NCBI RefSeq assembly: GCF_004297125.1 | Contig: NZ_SCVD01000027.1 | Location: forward strand, 1 to 39,983 | Source of the DNA: Phenylobacterium sp. | Lineage (GTDB): Bacteria > Pseudomonadota > Alphaproteobacteria > Caulobacterales > Caulobacteraceae | Direction of reading: 5' to 3' | DNA length: 39,983 nucleotides | Shown here: positions 23,742 through 30,706 of the stretch, one piece after another | Position numbering within the stretch: the first letter of the stretch is position 1 | Layout: every line of letters starts with the position of its first letter | Translations under genes and position numbers: made by a program | The notes under the pieces: model-generated | Databases searched by the model: none | The model's input: only the letters and a program-made list of their open reading frames with translations | Told to the model about the DNA's origin: nothing

Positions 23742-24197
23742 TTACGCCGCCTTTTCGCCTTCGATCAGGCTGGGCTGGGCCGTGGTGTTGATCGCCACCG
23801 TGCGCGGCTTCAGCGCTTCCGGCAGTTCGCGCTTCAGGCTGATCGACAGCAGGCCGTCGGCCAGGTTCGCGTCGGTCACGATCACATAGTCCGCGAGCTG
23901 GAACTTGCGGTCGAAGTTGCGCTCGGCGAGGCCGCGATGGAGGTACTTCTTCGCATCGTCATTGGCTGCCTTGCGGCCGGAGACGGTGAGCAGGTTTTCC
24001 TTCACCTCGACGTTGAGCTCTTCCGGACGGAAGCCGGCGACCGCGATGTCGATGCGGTAGCTGGTCTCGTCGGTGCGCTCGATGTTGTAGGGGGGATAGC
24101 CCGTGGCGGCGTCGGCGGCGGCGGTCTCGAGGAGGCCGGCCAGGCGGTCGAAGCCCACGACGGAGCGGTACAGGGGGGAGAAGTCGATCGTACGCAT
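23742..24197 (-). CDS. Small heat shock protein (Hsp20/IbpA type)
   Basis: A 151-residue alpha-crystallin-type chaperone. It has an N-terminal RTIDFSPLYRSVVGFDRLAGLL segment typical of class A alphaproteobacterial Hsp20s, an alpha-crystallin domain (about 35-130, GYPPYNIE, DIAVAGFRPEELNVEVKENLLTVSG, GLAERNFDRKFQL) and a C-terminal tail with the I-x-I-like VAINTT. It binds unfolding proteins without ATP. The ATG at 24197 has AAGGA 9 bases upstream; an alternative start at 24218 would lie inside the leader hairpin. Regulation by temperature is suggested by the leader (see thermometer) and a heat-shock-like promoter. Confidence 0.96.
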   Translation of the reverse strand: MRTIDFSPLYRSVVGFDRLAGLLETAAADAATGYPPYNIERTDETSYRIDIAVAGFRPEELNVEVKENLLTVSGRKAANDDAKKYLHRGLAERNFDRKFQLADYVIVTDANLADGLLSISLKRELPEALKPRTVAINTTAQPSLIEGEKAA

Positions 24198-24207
24198 GCG
24201 GTCACAT

Positions 24208-24225
24208 CCTTCTTTCAAAGCAAGG
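24208..24225 (-). promoter_or_regulatory. ROSE-like RNA thermometer hairpin masking the Hsp20 ribosome site
   Basis: On the minus strand CCTTGCTTTGAAAGAAGG folds into a hairpin: CCTT pairs with the AAGG of the ribosome site, one G is bulged, CTT pairs with AAG, with a 3-base loop. The UUGCU element with its unpaired G just before the ribosome site is the conserved core of ROSE thermometers found before hsp20 genes in alphaproteobacteria. Two upstream hairpins (GGCGAC/GTCGCC and GGAGGC/GCCTCC) would complete a leader of about 110 bases. Confidence 0.7.
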
Positions 24226-24312
24226 TTGCGTTGTGTTCATGGACCTACGGCGACCCGGTGTGGCGTCGCCTGCAGCCCAGGAGGCCCGGACATCCAGCGC
24301 CTCCACGCCATC

Positions 24313-24340
24313 AGTTAGGAGCCCGAAATCGGCTTTCAAG
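24313..24340 (-). promoter_or_regulatory. Heat-shock (sigma-32-like) promoter of Hsp20
   Basis: CTTGAA (24340 to 24335, minus strand) is an exact heat-shock -35 element. After 16 bases comes CTAACT, a modest match to the -10 (CYTATNT in alphaproteobacteria). The predicted start near 24306 gives a leader of about 110 bases, right for a ROSE element. The -10 is the weak point. Confidence 0.5.
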
Positions 24341-24402
24341 GGCCCTATGCCGCCGTGTCGCGGCGCTCTAGCTTGCCGCGCTCAACCAGGAGGAAACCCC
24401 CC

Positions 24403-25236
24403 ATGCTCCGCCTCGCCTCGGCCTGCGCCGTCGCCCTCGCGCTCACCGCCGCCATCCCCGCTCAGGCCAATGACGCCAAGCTGCAGGCCGCCGTCGCCGG
24501 CGCCCAGCGCGCGCCGGAGAACAAGGCGCGCGACGCCGCGCGCCATCCGGCCGAGACCCTGACCTTCTGGGGCCTGAAGCCCAAGCAGACGGTGATCGAG
24601 CTGTCCCCCGGCGGCGGCTACTGGACCGAGATCCTGGCGCCCTACGCCAAGGCCACCGGCGGGACCTACGTCGCCACCGCCGCCGACCTCGACAATCCGA
24701 AGCTTTCGGAAGGCGCGAAGAAGGGCCGGGCGGCCTTCGAAGCGAAATATGGCGACACCGCCAAGTACGGCCCGATCAAATATGTGAACTTCGGCCCGGT
24801 GTCGGGGCCGCTGGGTCCGCCCGCCTCGGCGGACCTCGTGATCACCGCGCGCAATGTTCACAACTGGATGATGAACGGCTCCCTCGACAAGGTGCTGAAG
24901 GACGCCCATGCGGTCCTGAAGCCGGGCGGCGTCCTGGCCGTGGAGGAGCACCGCGCCGATCCCAAGCCGGAACTGCCCGGGGTCAGCAACGGCTATGTCT
25001 CGACCGCCACCGTGATCGCCGCGGCGGAAAAGGCCGGCTTCAAGCTAGCCGACAAGTCCGAGGTCAACGCCAATCCCAAGGACACCAAGGACCATCCGTT
25101 CGGGGTCTGGACGCTGCCGCCGTCGCGGTGGACGACCGCGGGCGGCCAGGGCTCCGACCCGGCCTTCGACCGCGCCAAGTACGACGCCATCGGCGAAAGC
25201 GACCGCATGACGCTGCGCTTCGTGAAGGCCGGCTGA
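24403..25236 (+). CDS. Exported class I SAM methyltransferase-like protein 1
   Basis: A 277-residue protein with a Sec signal peptide (cleavage near residue 22, AQA-ND) and a methyltransferase-like core. Motif I reads VIELSPGGGYWTE, later LKPGGVLAVEEH matches motif III/post III, and a conserved NANPKDTKDHPFGVWTLPP closes the domain (COG4798 type). SAM is made in the cytosol, so a periplasmic methyltransferase is puzzling; the fold may serve another purpose. AGGAGG precedes the ATG at 24403. It is divergent from Hsp20, and followed by a paralogue after 87 bases. Substrate unknown. Confidence 0.87.
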   Translation: MLRLASACAVALALTAAIPAQANDAKLQAAVAGAQRAPENKARDAARHPAETLTFWGLKPKQTVIELSPGGGYWTEILAPYAKATGGTYVATAADLDNPKLSEGAKKGRAAFEAKYGDTAKYGPIKYVNFGPVSGPLGPPASADLVITARNVHNWMMNGSLDKVLKDAHAVLKPGGVLAVEEHRADPKPELPGVSNGYVSTATVIAAAEKAGFKLADKSEVNANPKDTKDHPFGVWTLPPSRWTTAGGQGSDPAFDRAKYDAIGESDRMTLRFVKAG

Positions 25237-25261
25237 GACAGGGCGCTTTGACCGCACCCAT

Positions 25262-25292
25262 CCGACCCGTTAGCTCTAAGCTGGTGGGTCGG
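25262..25292 (+). other. Hairpin between the two methyltransferase-like genes
   Basis: CCGACCC and GGGTCGG form a perfect 7-bp stem around a 17-base loop in the gap between the paralogues. There is no T tract, so it might reduce but not stop read-through. Confidence 0.4.
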
Positions 25293-25323
25293 CTGGGGGG
25301 CGCTCGCGAGTGAACCGGCGCCC

Positions 25324-26181
25324 ATGATCCTCACATCCCGACGCGCGCTGCTGGCCGGCGCGGCCGCCCTGGCGGGTTGCCGCGGTCAGCCGGCGACGCC
25401 CAAGGCCTCGCCGCCGAAGACCGTCGCCGCCGCCGTCGCGGGCCCTTGGCGCAGCGCGGAGGACAAGGCCCGCGACCGCTGGCGCCACCCGCTCGAGAGC
25501 CTGACCTTCTGGGGCCTGAAGCCAGGCGCCACGGTGGTGGAGTTCTGGCCCGGCGCCGGCTGGTACACCGAGATCCTCGCCCCGTTCCTGGACGCCACCG
25601 GCGGCCGGCTCTACGCGGCCCACCTGCAGATCGCCGAGCCCGCCGATCCCTCGGCAAAGCAGGTGGTCGAGGCCTACCGCACCAAGTATGCGACCGGGCA
25701 GAAGCCCTATGGCACGGTCGAGATCACCGCCTTCGGCCCGACCAGCGGCCCCATCGCGCCGGCCGGCAGCGCCGACCTGGTGCTGTTCCTGCGCAATCTG
25801 CACAACTGGATGGCCGCCGGCATCGCCGAGAAGGCGTTCCGCGACGCCTTCCTGGCCCTGAAGCCCGGCGGCGTGCTGGGGGTGGAAGAGCATCGCGCCG
25901 CGCCGGGCGGCGTGCCCGACCTGCTGGCCGACACCGGCTATGTCGACCAGGCCTATGCGATCAAGCTGGCGCAGGAGGCGGGCTTTGAACTGCAGGCCGC
26001 CAGCGAGATCAACGCCAACCCGAAGGACACCCGCGACCATCCCTTCGGCGTCTGGACCCTGCCGCCCGTCCGCCGATCCTCGCCGCGGGGCGAGGCGTTC
26101 GATCCGGCCTTCGACCACGCGCGATACGACGCCATCGGCGAAAGCGACCGAATGACGCTCAAGTTCGTCAAACCAAGATAA
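25324..26181 (+). CDS. Exported SAM methyltransferase-like lipoprotein 2 (Tat type)
   Basis: A 285-residue paralogue of the preceding protein. Its N-terminus has a twin-arginine motif SRRALL and a lipobox LAGC (Cys19), so it should be exported folded by Tat and lipidated. The methyltransferase motifs are VVEFWPGAGWYTE and LKPGGVLGVEEH; the C-terminus shares NANPKDTRDHPFGVWTLPP and YDAIGESDRMTL with the first copy. Tat export would allow it to leave the cell with a cofactor already bound. Function unknown; the pair could act on the same envelope substrate. Confidence 0.87.
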   Translation: MILTSRRALLAGAAALAGCRGQPATPKASPPKTVAAAVAGPWRSAEDKARDRWRHPLESLTFWGLKPGATVVEFWPGAGWYTEILAPFLDATGGRLYAAHLQIAEPADPSAKQVVEAYRTKYATGQKPYGTVEITAFGPTSGPIAPAGSADLVLFLRNLHNWMAAGIAEKAFRDAFLALKPGGVLGVEEHRAAPGGVPDLLADTGYVDQAYAIKLAQEAGFELQAASEINANPKDTRDHPFGVWTLPPVRRSSPRGEAFDPAFDHARYDAIGESDRMTLKFVKPR

Positions 26182-26255
26182 CGGTGTCACCAGCGGTTTA
26201 CACGACACACGCGTGAAGCGAAGCTCGCCCTGATTCACGAAAGCTTATCTGGGGC

Positions 26256-26564
26256 ATGGCCACGTTGGAGGAATTGACCGACCGGATCCGCCGCGCGGCG
26301 GCGTCCGGTGACGGCCTGGGCCGTACGGTCAAACTCGATTTGAAGGGCGAAGGCGTGATCCACGTGGACGGCGCCTCCGTGACCAACGACGATCGGCCCG
26401 CGGACCTCACGGTCTCGGTCACCCGTTCCGACCTGGTGAAGCTGGGCAGGGGTGAGCTGGATCCGATGCGTGCTGTGATGACGGGCCGGCTGAAGCTGTC
26501 CGACATGGGCGAGGCCATGCGTCTGATGCCCCAGGTGAAGGCCCTGTTCGAGAGAGCGGTCTAG
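26256..26564 (+). CDS. SCP2 sterol-carrier-domain protein
   Basis: A 102-residue protein consisting only of an SCP2 domain (MATLEELTDRIRRAAASG, later LVKLGRGELDPMRAVMTGRLKLSGD-like, here GRLKLSDMGEAM). SCP2 domains bind lipids, fatty acyl-CoA or sterols in a hydrophobic tunnel. No signal is present, so it is cytosolic. The alpha/beta hydrolase gene starts 8 bases after its stop, so the two probably form an operon for handling a lipid. The gap 26182-26255 must hold the promoter, but none is clear. Confidence 0.9.
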   Translation: MATLEELTDRIRRAAASGDGLGRTVKLDLKGEGVIHVDGASVTNDDRPADLTVSVTRSDLVKLGRGELDPMRAVMTGRLKLSDMGEAMRLMPQVKALFERAV

Positions 26565-26572
26565 GCGTCGCC

Positions 26573-28207
26573 ATGTTCGAGCCCGCCCCCCTCATCGATG
26601 TTCCGGAAGACCCGATCCCACCCGGCGCGGAGGCCGCCTGGTACGTCGGCGCCGGCGGCGTGAAACTGCGCGCGGCGCTGTTCACTCCGCCGGGTCGCCC
26701 GCGCGGGTCGGTGGTGCTGTCCGGTGGACGCACCGAACCGATCGAGAAGTATTTCGAGACCATCGGCGATTTCATGGAGCGCGGCTTCGTGGTGCTGGCG
26801 CACGACTGGCGCGGGCAGGGATTGTCCGCGCGCGAGCTGCCGGACCGCCTGAAGGGCCACGCCAAGGGCTACAAGGCGTTCCTCGAGGATTTCCGCAACC
26901 TGCTGAACGCCTACGAGGCGCGCCTTCCCAAGCCGTGGATCGCGGTGGGCCATTCCATGGGTGGTTGCCTGACCCTGCTGGCCATGGCCAGCGGCGAGAA
27001 GCGTTTCGCGGGCGCGGTGCTGTCGGCGCCCATGCTGGGCCTCCAGTTCGGCAATGTCGCCCCCGCCGTGGCCGTCGTGATGACCTGGCTGAACCTGACG
27101 TTCGGTCGCGCTGGAAGGTACGCCCGGGGCCAGGCTGGCAAGCCGTTCGACGACACCTTCGAAGGCAATGCGCTGACCCATGACGCGCGGCGTTTCGCCC
27201 GTCACCGGGCGCAGGTCCGCGCCAATCCCGACCTGGCGTTGGGCAGCCCGACCTACGGCTGGCTGGACTTCGCGCTGAAGGCCACCACCCTGCTCGCCAA
27301 ACCTGAGCGCCTTCGCGGCGTGACCGTGCCGGTGGACATAGTCTCCGCCGCGGAAGACAAGCTGGTCGACAATTCTGCGCAGGCCGCTGCGGCCCGCAAC
27401 CTCCCCCAAGGGCGCCTGATCACCGTGCCTGGCGCCTACCACGAGATCCTTATGGAGACGGACGACATGCGTAACATCTTCCTGCGAGTGTTCGACGCGC
27501 TCACCGGCAAGGCCGCGCCGAAGCCCGCCGAAGCCCCCAAGGCCGCCCCGGCCCCCGCCGCGGCGCCTGCTCCCGCCCCGGCTCCGGTCGCCGCCGCGCC
27601 GAAGCCCGCGCCGGCTCCGACGCCCGCGCCCGCGCCCGCTCCGGCGGCGGCCACCCCCGCGCCGGTCGCGGCGAAGCCTGCGCCCGCCAAGGCGCCGGCG
27701 GCGGTGAAGAAGCCTGCCGTCAAGAAGACGGCCGCTCCCAAGAAGGCCGCGGCCAAACCGGCCGCCGCGCCGAAGGCTCCGGCCGCCGCAAAGCCCGCGG
27801 CCAAGCCCGTCGGGGCCAAGAAGGCTCCGGCCAAGGCGGCCAAGCCCGCCAAGCCTGCGGCGGCCCCGGCCAAGGTCGCGGCGCCCAAGGCGGCCGCCAA
27901 GCCCGCACTCGTGAAACCCGCGGCTTCGAAGCCCGCCGCCAAGCCCGCCGCCAAGCCGGCCGCTGCGAAGGCCGCGCCGAAGGCCAAGGCTCCCGCGAAG
28001 GCGGCGGCTCCGAAGCCCGCGGCGAAGCCTGCCGCCAAGCCCGCCGCAAAGGCCGCGGTCGCCAAGCCGGCCCCCAAGGCCACGGCGAAGCCCGCAACGA
28101 CGCCGGCCGCCAAGCCTGCGGCGAAACCCGCCGCGGCCAAGACGCCGGCTGCGAAGAAGCCCGCCGCCAAGCCGGCGGCCAAGAAGGCGCCGGTCGCGAA
28201 GAAGTAG
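26573..28207 (+). CDS. Alpha/beta hydrolase with a histone-H1-like C-terminal tail
   Basis: A 544-residue fusion of two parts. Residues 1-312 form a monoacylglycerol-lipase-like hydrolase, with Ser128 in GHSMGG and candidates Asp262 (AAEDK) and His290 (AYHEI) for the triad. Residues 313-544 are low complexity: a Pro/Ala linker (to about 375) and then Lys/Ala/Pro repeats (AAKP, PAAK, APKK) ending in KK. Such tails resemble histone H1 and the C-termini of AlgP and PhaF, which bind DNA or polyanions. It follows the SCP2 gene. The tail may bring the enzyme to DNA, polyhydroxyalkanoate granules or the envelope; none is shown. No signal peptide is present. Confidence 0.93.
   Translation: MFEPAPLIDVPEDPIPPGAEAAWYVGAGGVKLRAALFTPPGRPRGSVVLSGGRTEPIEKYFETIGDFMERGFVVLAHDWRGQGLSARELPDRLKGHAKGYKAFLEDFRNLLNAYEARLPKPWIAVGHSMGGCLTLLAMASGEKRFAGAVLSAPMLGLQFGNVAPAVAVVMTWLNLTFGRAGRYARGQAGKPFDDTFEGNALTHDARRFARHRAQVRANPDLALGSPTYGWLDFALKATTLLAKPERLRGVTVPVDIVSAAEDKLVDNSAQAAAARNLPQGRLITVPGAYHEILMETDDMRNIFLRVFDALTGKAAPKPAEAPKAAPAPAAAPAPAPAPVAAAPKPAPAPTPAPAPAPAAATPAPVAAKPAPAKAPAAVKKPAVKKTAAPKKAAAKPAAAPKAPAAAKPAAKPVGAKKAPAKAAKPAKPAAAPAKVAAPKAAAKPALVKPAASKPAAKPAAKPAAAKAAPKAKAPAKAAAPKPAAKPAAKPAAKAAVAKPAPKATAKPATTPAAKPAAKPAAAKTPAAKKPAAKPAAKKAPVAKK
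27506..28204 (+). repeat. Degenerate coding repeats of the Lys/Ala/Pro tail
   Basis: About 700 bases of degenerate 12-15 base units based on AAGCCCGCCGCC encode the tail. The repeats are irregular and in frame, so the length may vary between strains by slippage. They also create a long meaningless Ala/Gly-rich frame on the other strand. Confidence 0.8.
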
Positions 28208-29017
28208 TCAGGCGGCGGACCGCCTAAGGGTGACCAGCGCCTGGTCCAGGCAGGCGCGGTCGCCCGCGATGACGATCTGCCCGCCTTGCTGTCCCACGGG
28301 CTCGCCCCGCCAGTCGGTGGTGAGCCCCCCGGCGCCCGCGATCAGCGGGATCGCCGCCTCGATGTCCCAGCTCTTGAGCCCGGCCTCGATCACCATGTCC
28401 ATCGTGCCCGCCGCCACCATGGCGTAGGCGTAGGCGTCGCAGCCCAGACGCGCGAGCCGCGCGGCGGCTCGCACCTGGGTCCACGCGCCCAGTTCGGCGC
28501 CTTTGAAGCACCCCTCCGGGTCGGTGGTGGCGATGATGGCGTCCGCCAATTCGGGACAGGCCCGGACCTGCAGCGGTTTCGAGCCGCCCGCGGTCACCAG
28601 CCGGGAGCCGCCGGCATGCCCGATGTAGATCTCGCCAAGGTAGGACTGGCCGATCGAACCCAATACGGGCCGGCCCTGGAAGCGCAGGCCGATCAGGGTG
28701 GTCCAGAGGGGCAGGCCGGCGATGAACGCCCGGGTGCCGTCGACGGGGTCCAGGACCCAGACGAACTCCGCGTCGGGCCGATCCTCGCCGTACTCCTCGC
28801 CGATGACGCCATGGTCGGGATAGCGCGCGGCGATGAGGGCGCGGATGGCGCGCTCGCCGCCCCTGTCCGCCTCGGTGACGGGGTCGAACCCCGCCTCGTA
28901 CTTGTTGGAAAGGCCGTGCTCGCCGCGGAACAAGGGGAGGATGGCTCCGGCGGCGGCGCGGTTCAGCTCGATCAGGAACGCGTCGAGCTCTTCAAGGCGG
29001 GCGGGGGCGAGGGTCAT
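28208..29017 (-). CDS. hisN: Inositol-monophosphatase-family phosphatase, HisN type
   Basis: A 269-residue magnesium-dependent phosphatase. The metal ligands are in GEEYGE (residues 73-78) and DPVDGTRAF (90-98), and SWDIEAA gives the C-terminal WD motif. Among the family it looks most like histidinol-phosphatase HisN (GLSNKYEAGFDPVTEADRGGE, VLDPVDGTRAFIAGLP), which dephosphorylates histidinol phosphate in histidine synthesis; an inositol or other sugar phosphate is an alternative. Its stop abuts that of the H1-tailed hydrolase (convergent). No other his gene is in the window. Confidence 0.9.
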   Translation of the reverse strand: MTLAPARLEELDAFLIELNRAAAGAILPLFRGEHGLSNKYEAGFDPVTEADRGGERAIRALIAARYPDHGVIGEEYGEDRPDAEFVWVLDPVDGTRAFIAGLPLWTTLIGLRFQGRPVLGSIGQSYLGEIYIGHAGGSRLVTAGGSKPLQVRACPELADAIIATTDPEGCFKGAELGAWTQVRAAARLARLGCDAYAYAMVAAGTMDMVIEAGLKSWDIEAAIPLIAGAGGLTTDWRGEPVGQQGGQIVIAGDRACLDQALVTLRRSAA

Positions 29018-29048
29018 GGCCCTCGCTTACTCCGCAACAGGCTTGGAC

Positions 29049-29444
29049 TTAAGCCTCGATCTCGCCGTTCATCGCCTTGGCGAGGTCCAGCAGGCGGCGG
29101 CGGGGCCGTTCGCCGAGCTGGTAGTAGGCGTGGATGAGGTCCTGGGTTTCCTTGCTGGCCAGGGTCTCCGTCGAGGACGACGCCTTGTCGCGTTCCAGGC
29201 TTTCGCGCTGGTCGCGGGTCAGGCCCTCGTAGAAGTAGCTGACGGGCACTTCCAGCACCTCGGCCAGTTGCCACAGGCGGGCCGCCGACATGCGGTTGGC
29301 CGCGCACTCGTACTTCTGGATCTGCTGGAAACGGACTCCGCAGGCATGCGCCAGTTCCTGCTGGGTCAGACCCAGGAGGCGGCGGCGGCGACGCAGGCGC
29401 CGGCCAAGGTGGATGTCGATCTCGTCCATGGAATCCCCGACCAT
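29049..29444 (-). CDS. Cro/CI (XRE) family regulator with C-terminal extension
   Basis: A 131-residue regulator with an XRE helix-turn-helix at about 14-70 (LGRRLRRRRRLLGLTQQELAHACGVRFQQIQKYE, AARLWQLAEVLEVPVSYFYEGL) and a short polar C-terminal region. This is the pattern of the PraR/SinR-like regulators common in Rhizobiales and Caulobacterales. I chose the ATG at 29444, preceded by GAAGGGA, over longer starts. It is divergent from the lipid A acyltransferase gene with 104 bases between them, so it may control it or itself. Target unknown. Confidence 0.88.
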   Translation of the reverse strand: MVGDSMDEIDIHLGRRLRRRRRLLGLTQQELAHACGVRFQQIQKYECAANRMSAARLWQLAEVLEVPVSYFYEGLTRDQRESLERDKASSSTETLASKETQDLIHAYYQLGERPRRRLLDLAKAMNGEIEA

Positions 29445-29548
29445 GATTTCCCTTCGTCCCGGTTCGGGACTCCGTGGTTGAGACATCGCAATTCGCACGC
29501 CAGCCGCCTCCATTGCCGAATGCGAGCGACCAAGCCTAGGAAGACTGG

Positions 29549-30463
29549 ATGGCCGCAGTTAACCAATCATACGTGTCTAAATTCATTTGGATGCTCGAAG
29601 CGGCGCTATTTGACGCCATATCGGGGCTCGCGCGCCTATTTCCGGTTGATTCTGTTTCAAATTTCGGCGGATCGCTGTTCTGCGGCCTGGGACCATTGAC
29701 CCGGGCGAACCGGGTCGCGGAACGCAATCTGCGTATCGCGTTTCCCGACGCTGACGATACCGAAATCAAGCGAATCCTTAGGGCCCAATGGATTGAATTG
29801 GGAAGGTCGCTAGCCGAGTTTCTGGTGCTCGACCGTGTGGTAGCCGACACAGGCCGCTTGCAGGTGGAGGGTGAAGCCCGGCTGGGCGCAATCGCCGCAG
29901 GCGAGGGGCCTGTCGTCTTCATCTCGGGCCATTTCTCTTGTTTCGAGCTCATGGCCGCCGCGATCATCAAGGCCGGCGTGAAGTGCCAGATCACGTACCG
30001 CGCCATGAACAACCCATACGTCGACGCCAGCGTGCGGAAGAACCGCTTCCGCTACGGCGTCCGCCTCTTCGCTCCCAAGGGGCTGGAAGGCGCGCGCGAG
30101 CTGATGAAGGGGCTTCAGCGTGGCGAATCCGTGGCTCTGATGAACGACCAGAAATTCAATGGCGGCGTCGCCGCGCCCCTGTTCGGCCATATGGCGCACA
30201 CTGCGCCGGGCCCGGCGACCTTCGCCCTGCGCTTCGGCATCCCGCTCCAGCCGATGAGCGTCCAGCGGGTCGGTCCGGGGGCCCGTTTCAAGCTCATCGT
30301 CCACGACCAGATCCGCCTGGAGGACACCGGCGACCGGGAGGCCGACATCGAGGCGGGGGTGCGGCGGATCAACGCCTTCATTGAGGACCGCGTCCGCGCG
30401 CGCCCCACCGAGTGGTTCTGGGTGCATCGCCGCTGGCCGAACGAGGAATACCGGAAGGGCTAG
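29549..30463 (+). CDS. Lipid A late acyltransferase (LpxL/HtrB family)
   Basis: A 304-residue inner membrane acyltransferase that adds a secondary acyl chain to lipid A. One hydrophobic N-terminal segment (about 10-32) is followed by the acyltransferase domain with the catalytic HX4E motif SGHFSCFE (His128, Glu133), and later RYGVRLFAPKGL and EWFWVHRRWPNE, typical of LpxL/LpxM proteins (family length about 300). The first codons are AT-rich compared with the surroundings. It is convergent with, and overlaps the last 4 bases of, the DUF2093 gene. Whether it adds laurate or another acid is unknown. Confidence 0.9.
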   Translation: MAAVNQSYVSKFIWMLEAALFDAISGLARLFPVDSVSNFGGSLFCGLGPLTRANRVAERNLRIAFPDADDTEIKRILRAQWIELGRSLAEFLVLDRVVADTGRLQVEGEARLGAIAAGEGPVVFISGHFSCFELMAAAIIKAGVKCQITYRAMNNPYVDASVRKNRFRYGVRLFAPKGLEGARELMKGLQRGESVALMNDQKFNGGVAAPLFGHMAHTAPGPATFALRFGIPLQPMSVQRVGPGARFKLIVHDQIRLEDTGDREADIEAGVRRINAFIEDRVRARPTEWFWVHRRWPNEEYRKG

Positions 30464-30678
30464 CCCCGGCTCTCCTGCCAGCGCTTCAGGGCCTCCGCCG
30501 GCCCGGCGTAGGCCTCCTGCAGCTCGGCGCTCCAGTAGCGGAGCTGCTCCAGCGGGATCTTTTGGCCGGTGAGCGCGCATAGCACGTAGCGGCCCGGGCG
30601 CAGCACGGCGTAGTCGCCGTCGCCGTAGTGCAGCTTGGCCAGGTCATTCGCGCCGAGGTTACGGTCGTGGGCGTTCAT
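30460..30678 (-). CDS. DUF2093 family protein
   Basis: A 72-residue protein matching DUF2093: KLHYGDGDYAVLRPGRYVLCALTGQKIPLEQLRYWSAELQEAYAGP is the conserved core of the family. It has a small beta-rich fold (Cys in VLCALTG) and no known biochemical role. It lies downstream of xseA in the same direction (28 bases away), a pairing seen in other alphaproteobacteria, and its end overlaps the acyltransferase by 4 bases. Confidence 0.88.
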   Translation of the reverse strand: MNAHDRNLGANDLAKLHYGDGDYAVLRPGRYVLCALTGQKIPLEQLRYWSAELQEAYAGPAEALKRWQESRG

Positions 30679-30706
30679 GGGCCGCTATTTAGCGCGCCGA
30701 AGCCGT

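Noticed and set aside
27436..28182. A 248-codon Ala/Gly-rich minus-strand frame
   Set aside because: It is the antisense of the Lys/Ala/Pro tail repeats and has no separate start signals.
27506..28204. Possible CRISPR or satellite array
   Set aside because: Units are short, degenerate, without spacers and in frame with the hydrolase, so this is a coding low-complexity region.
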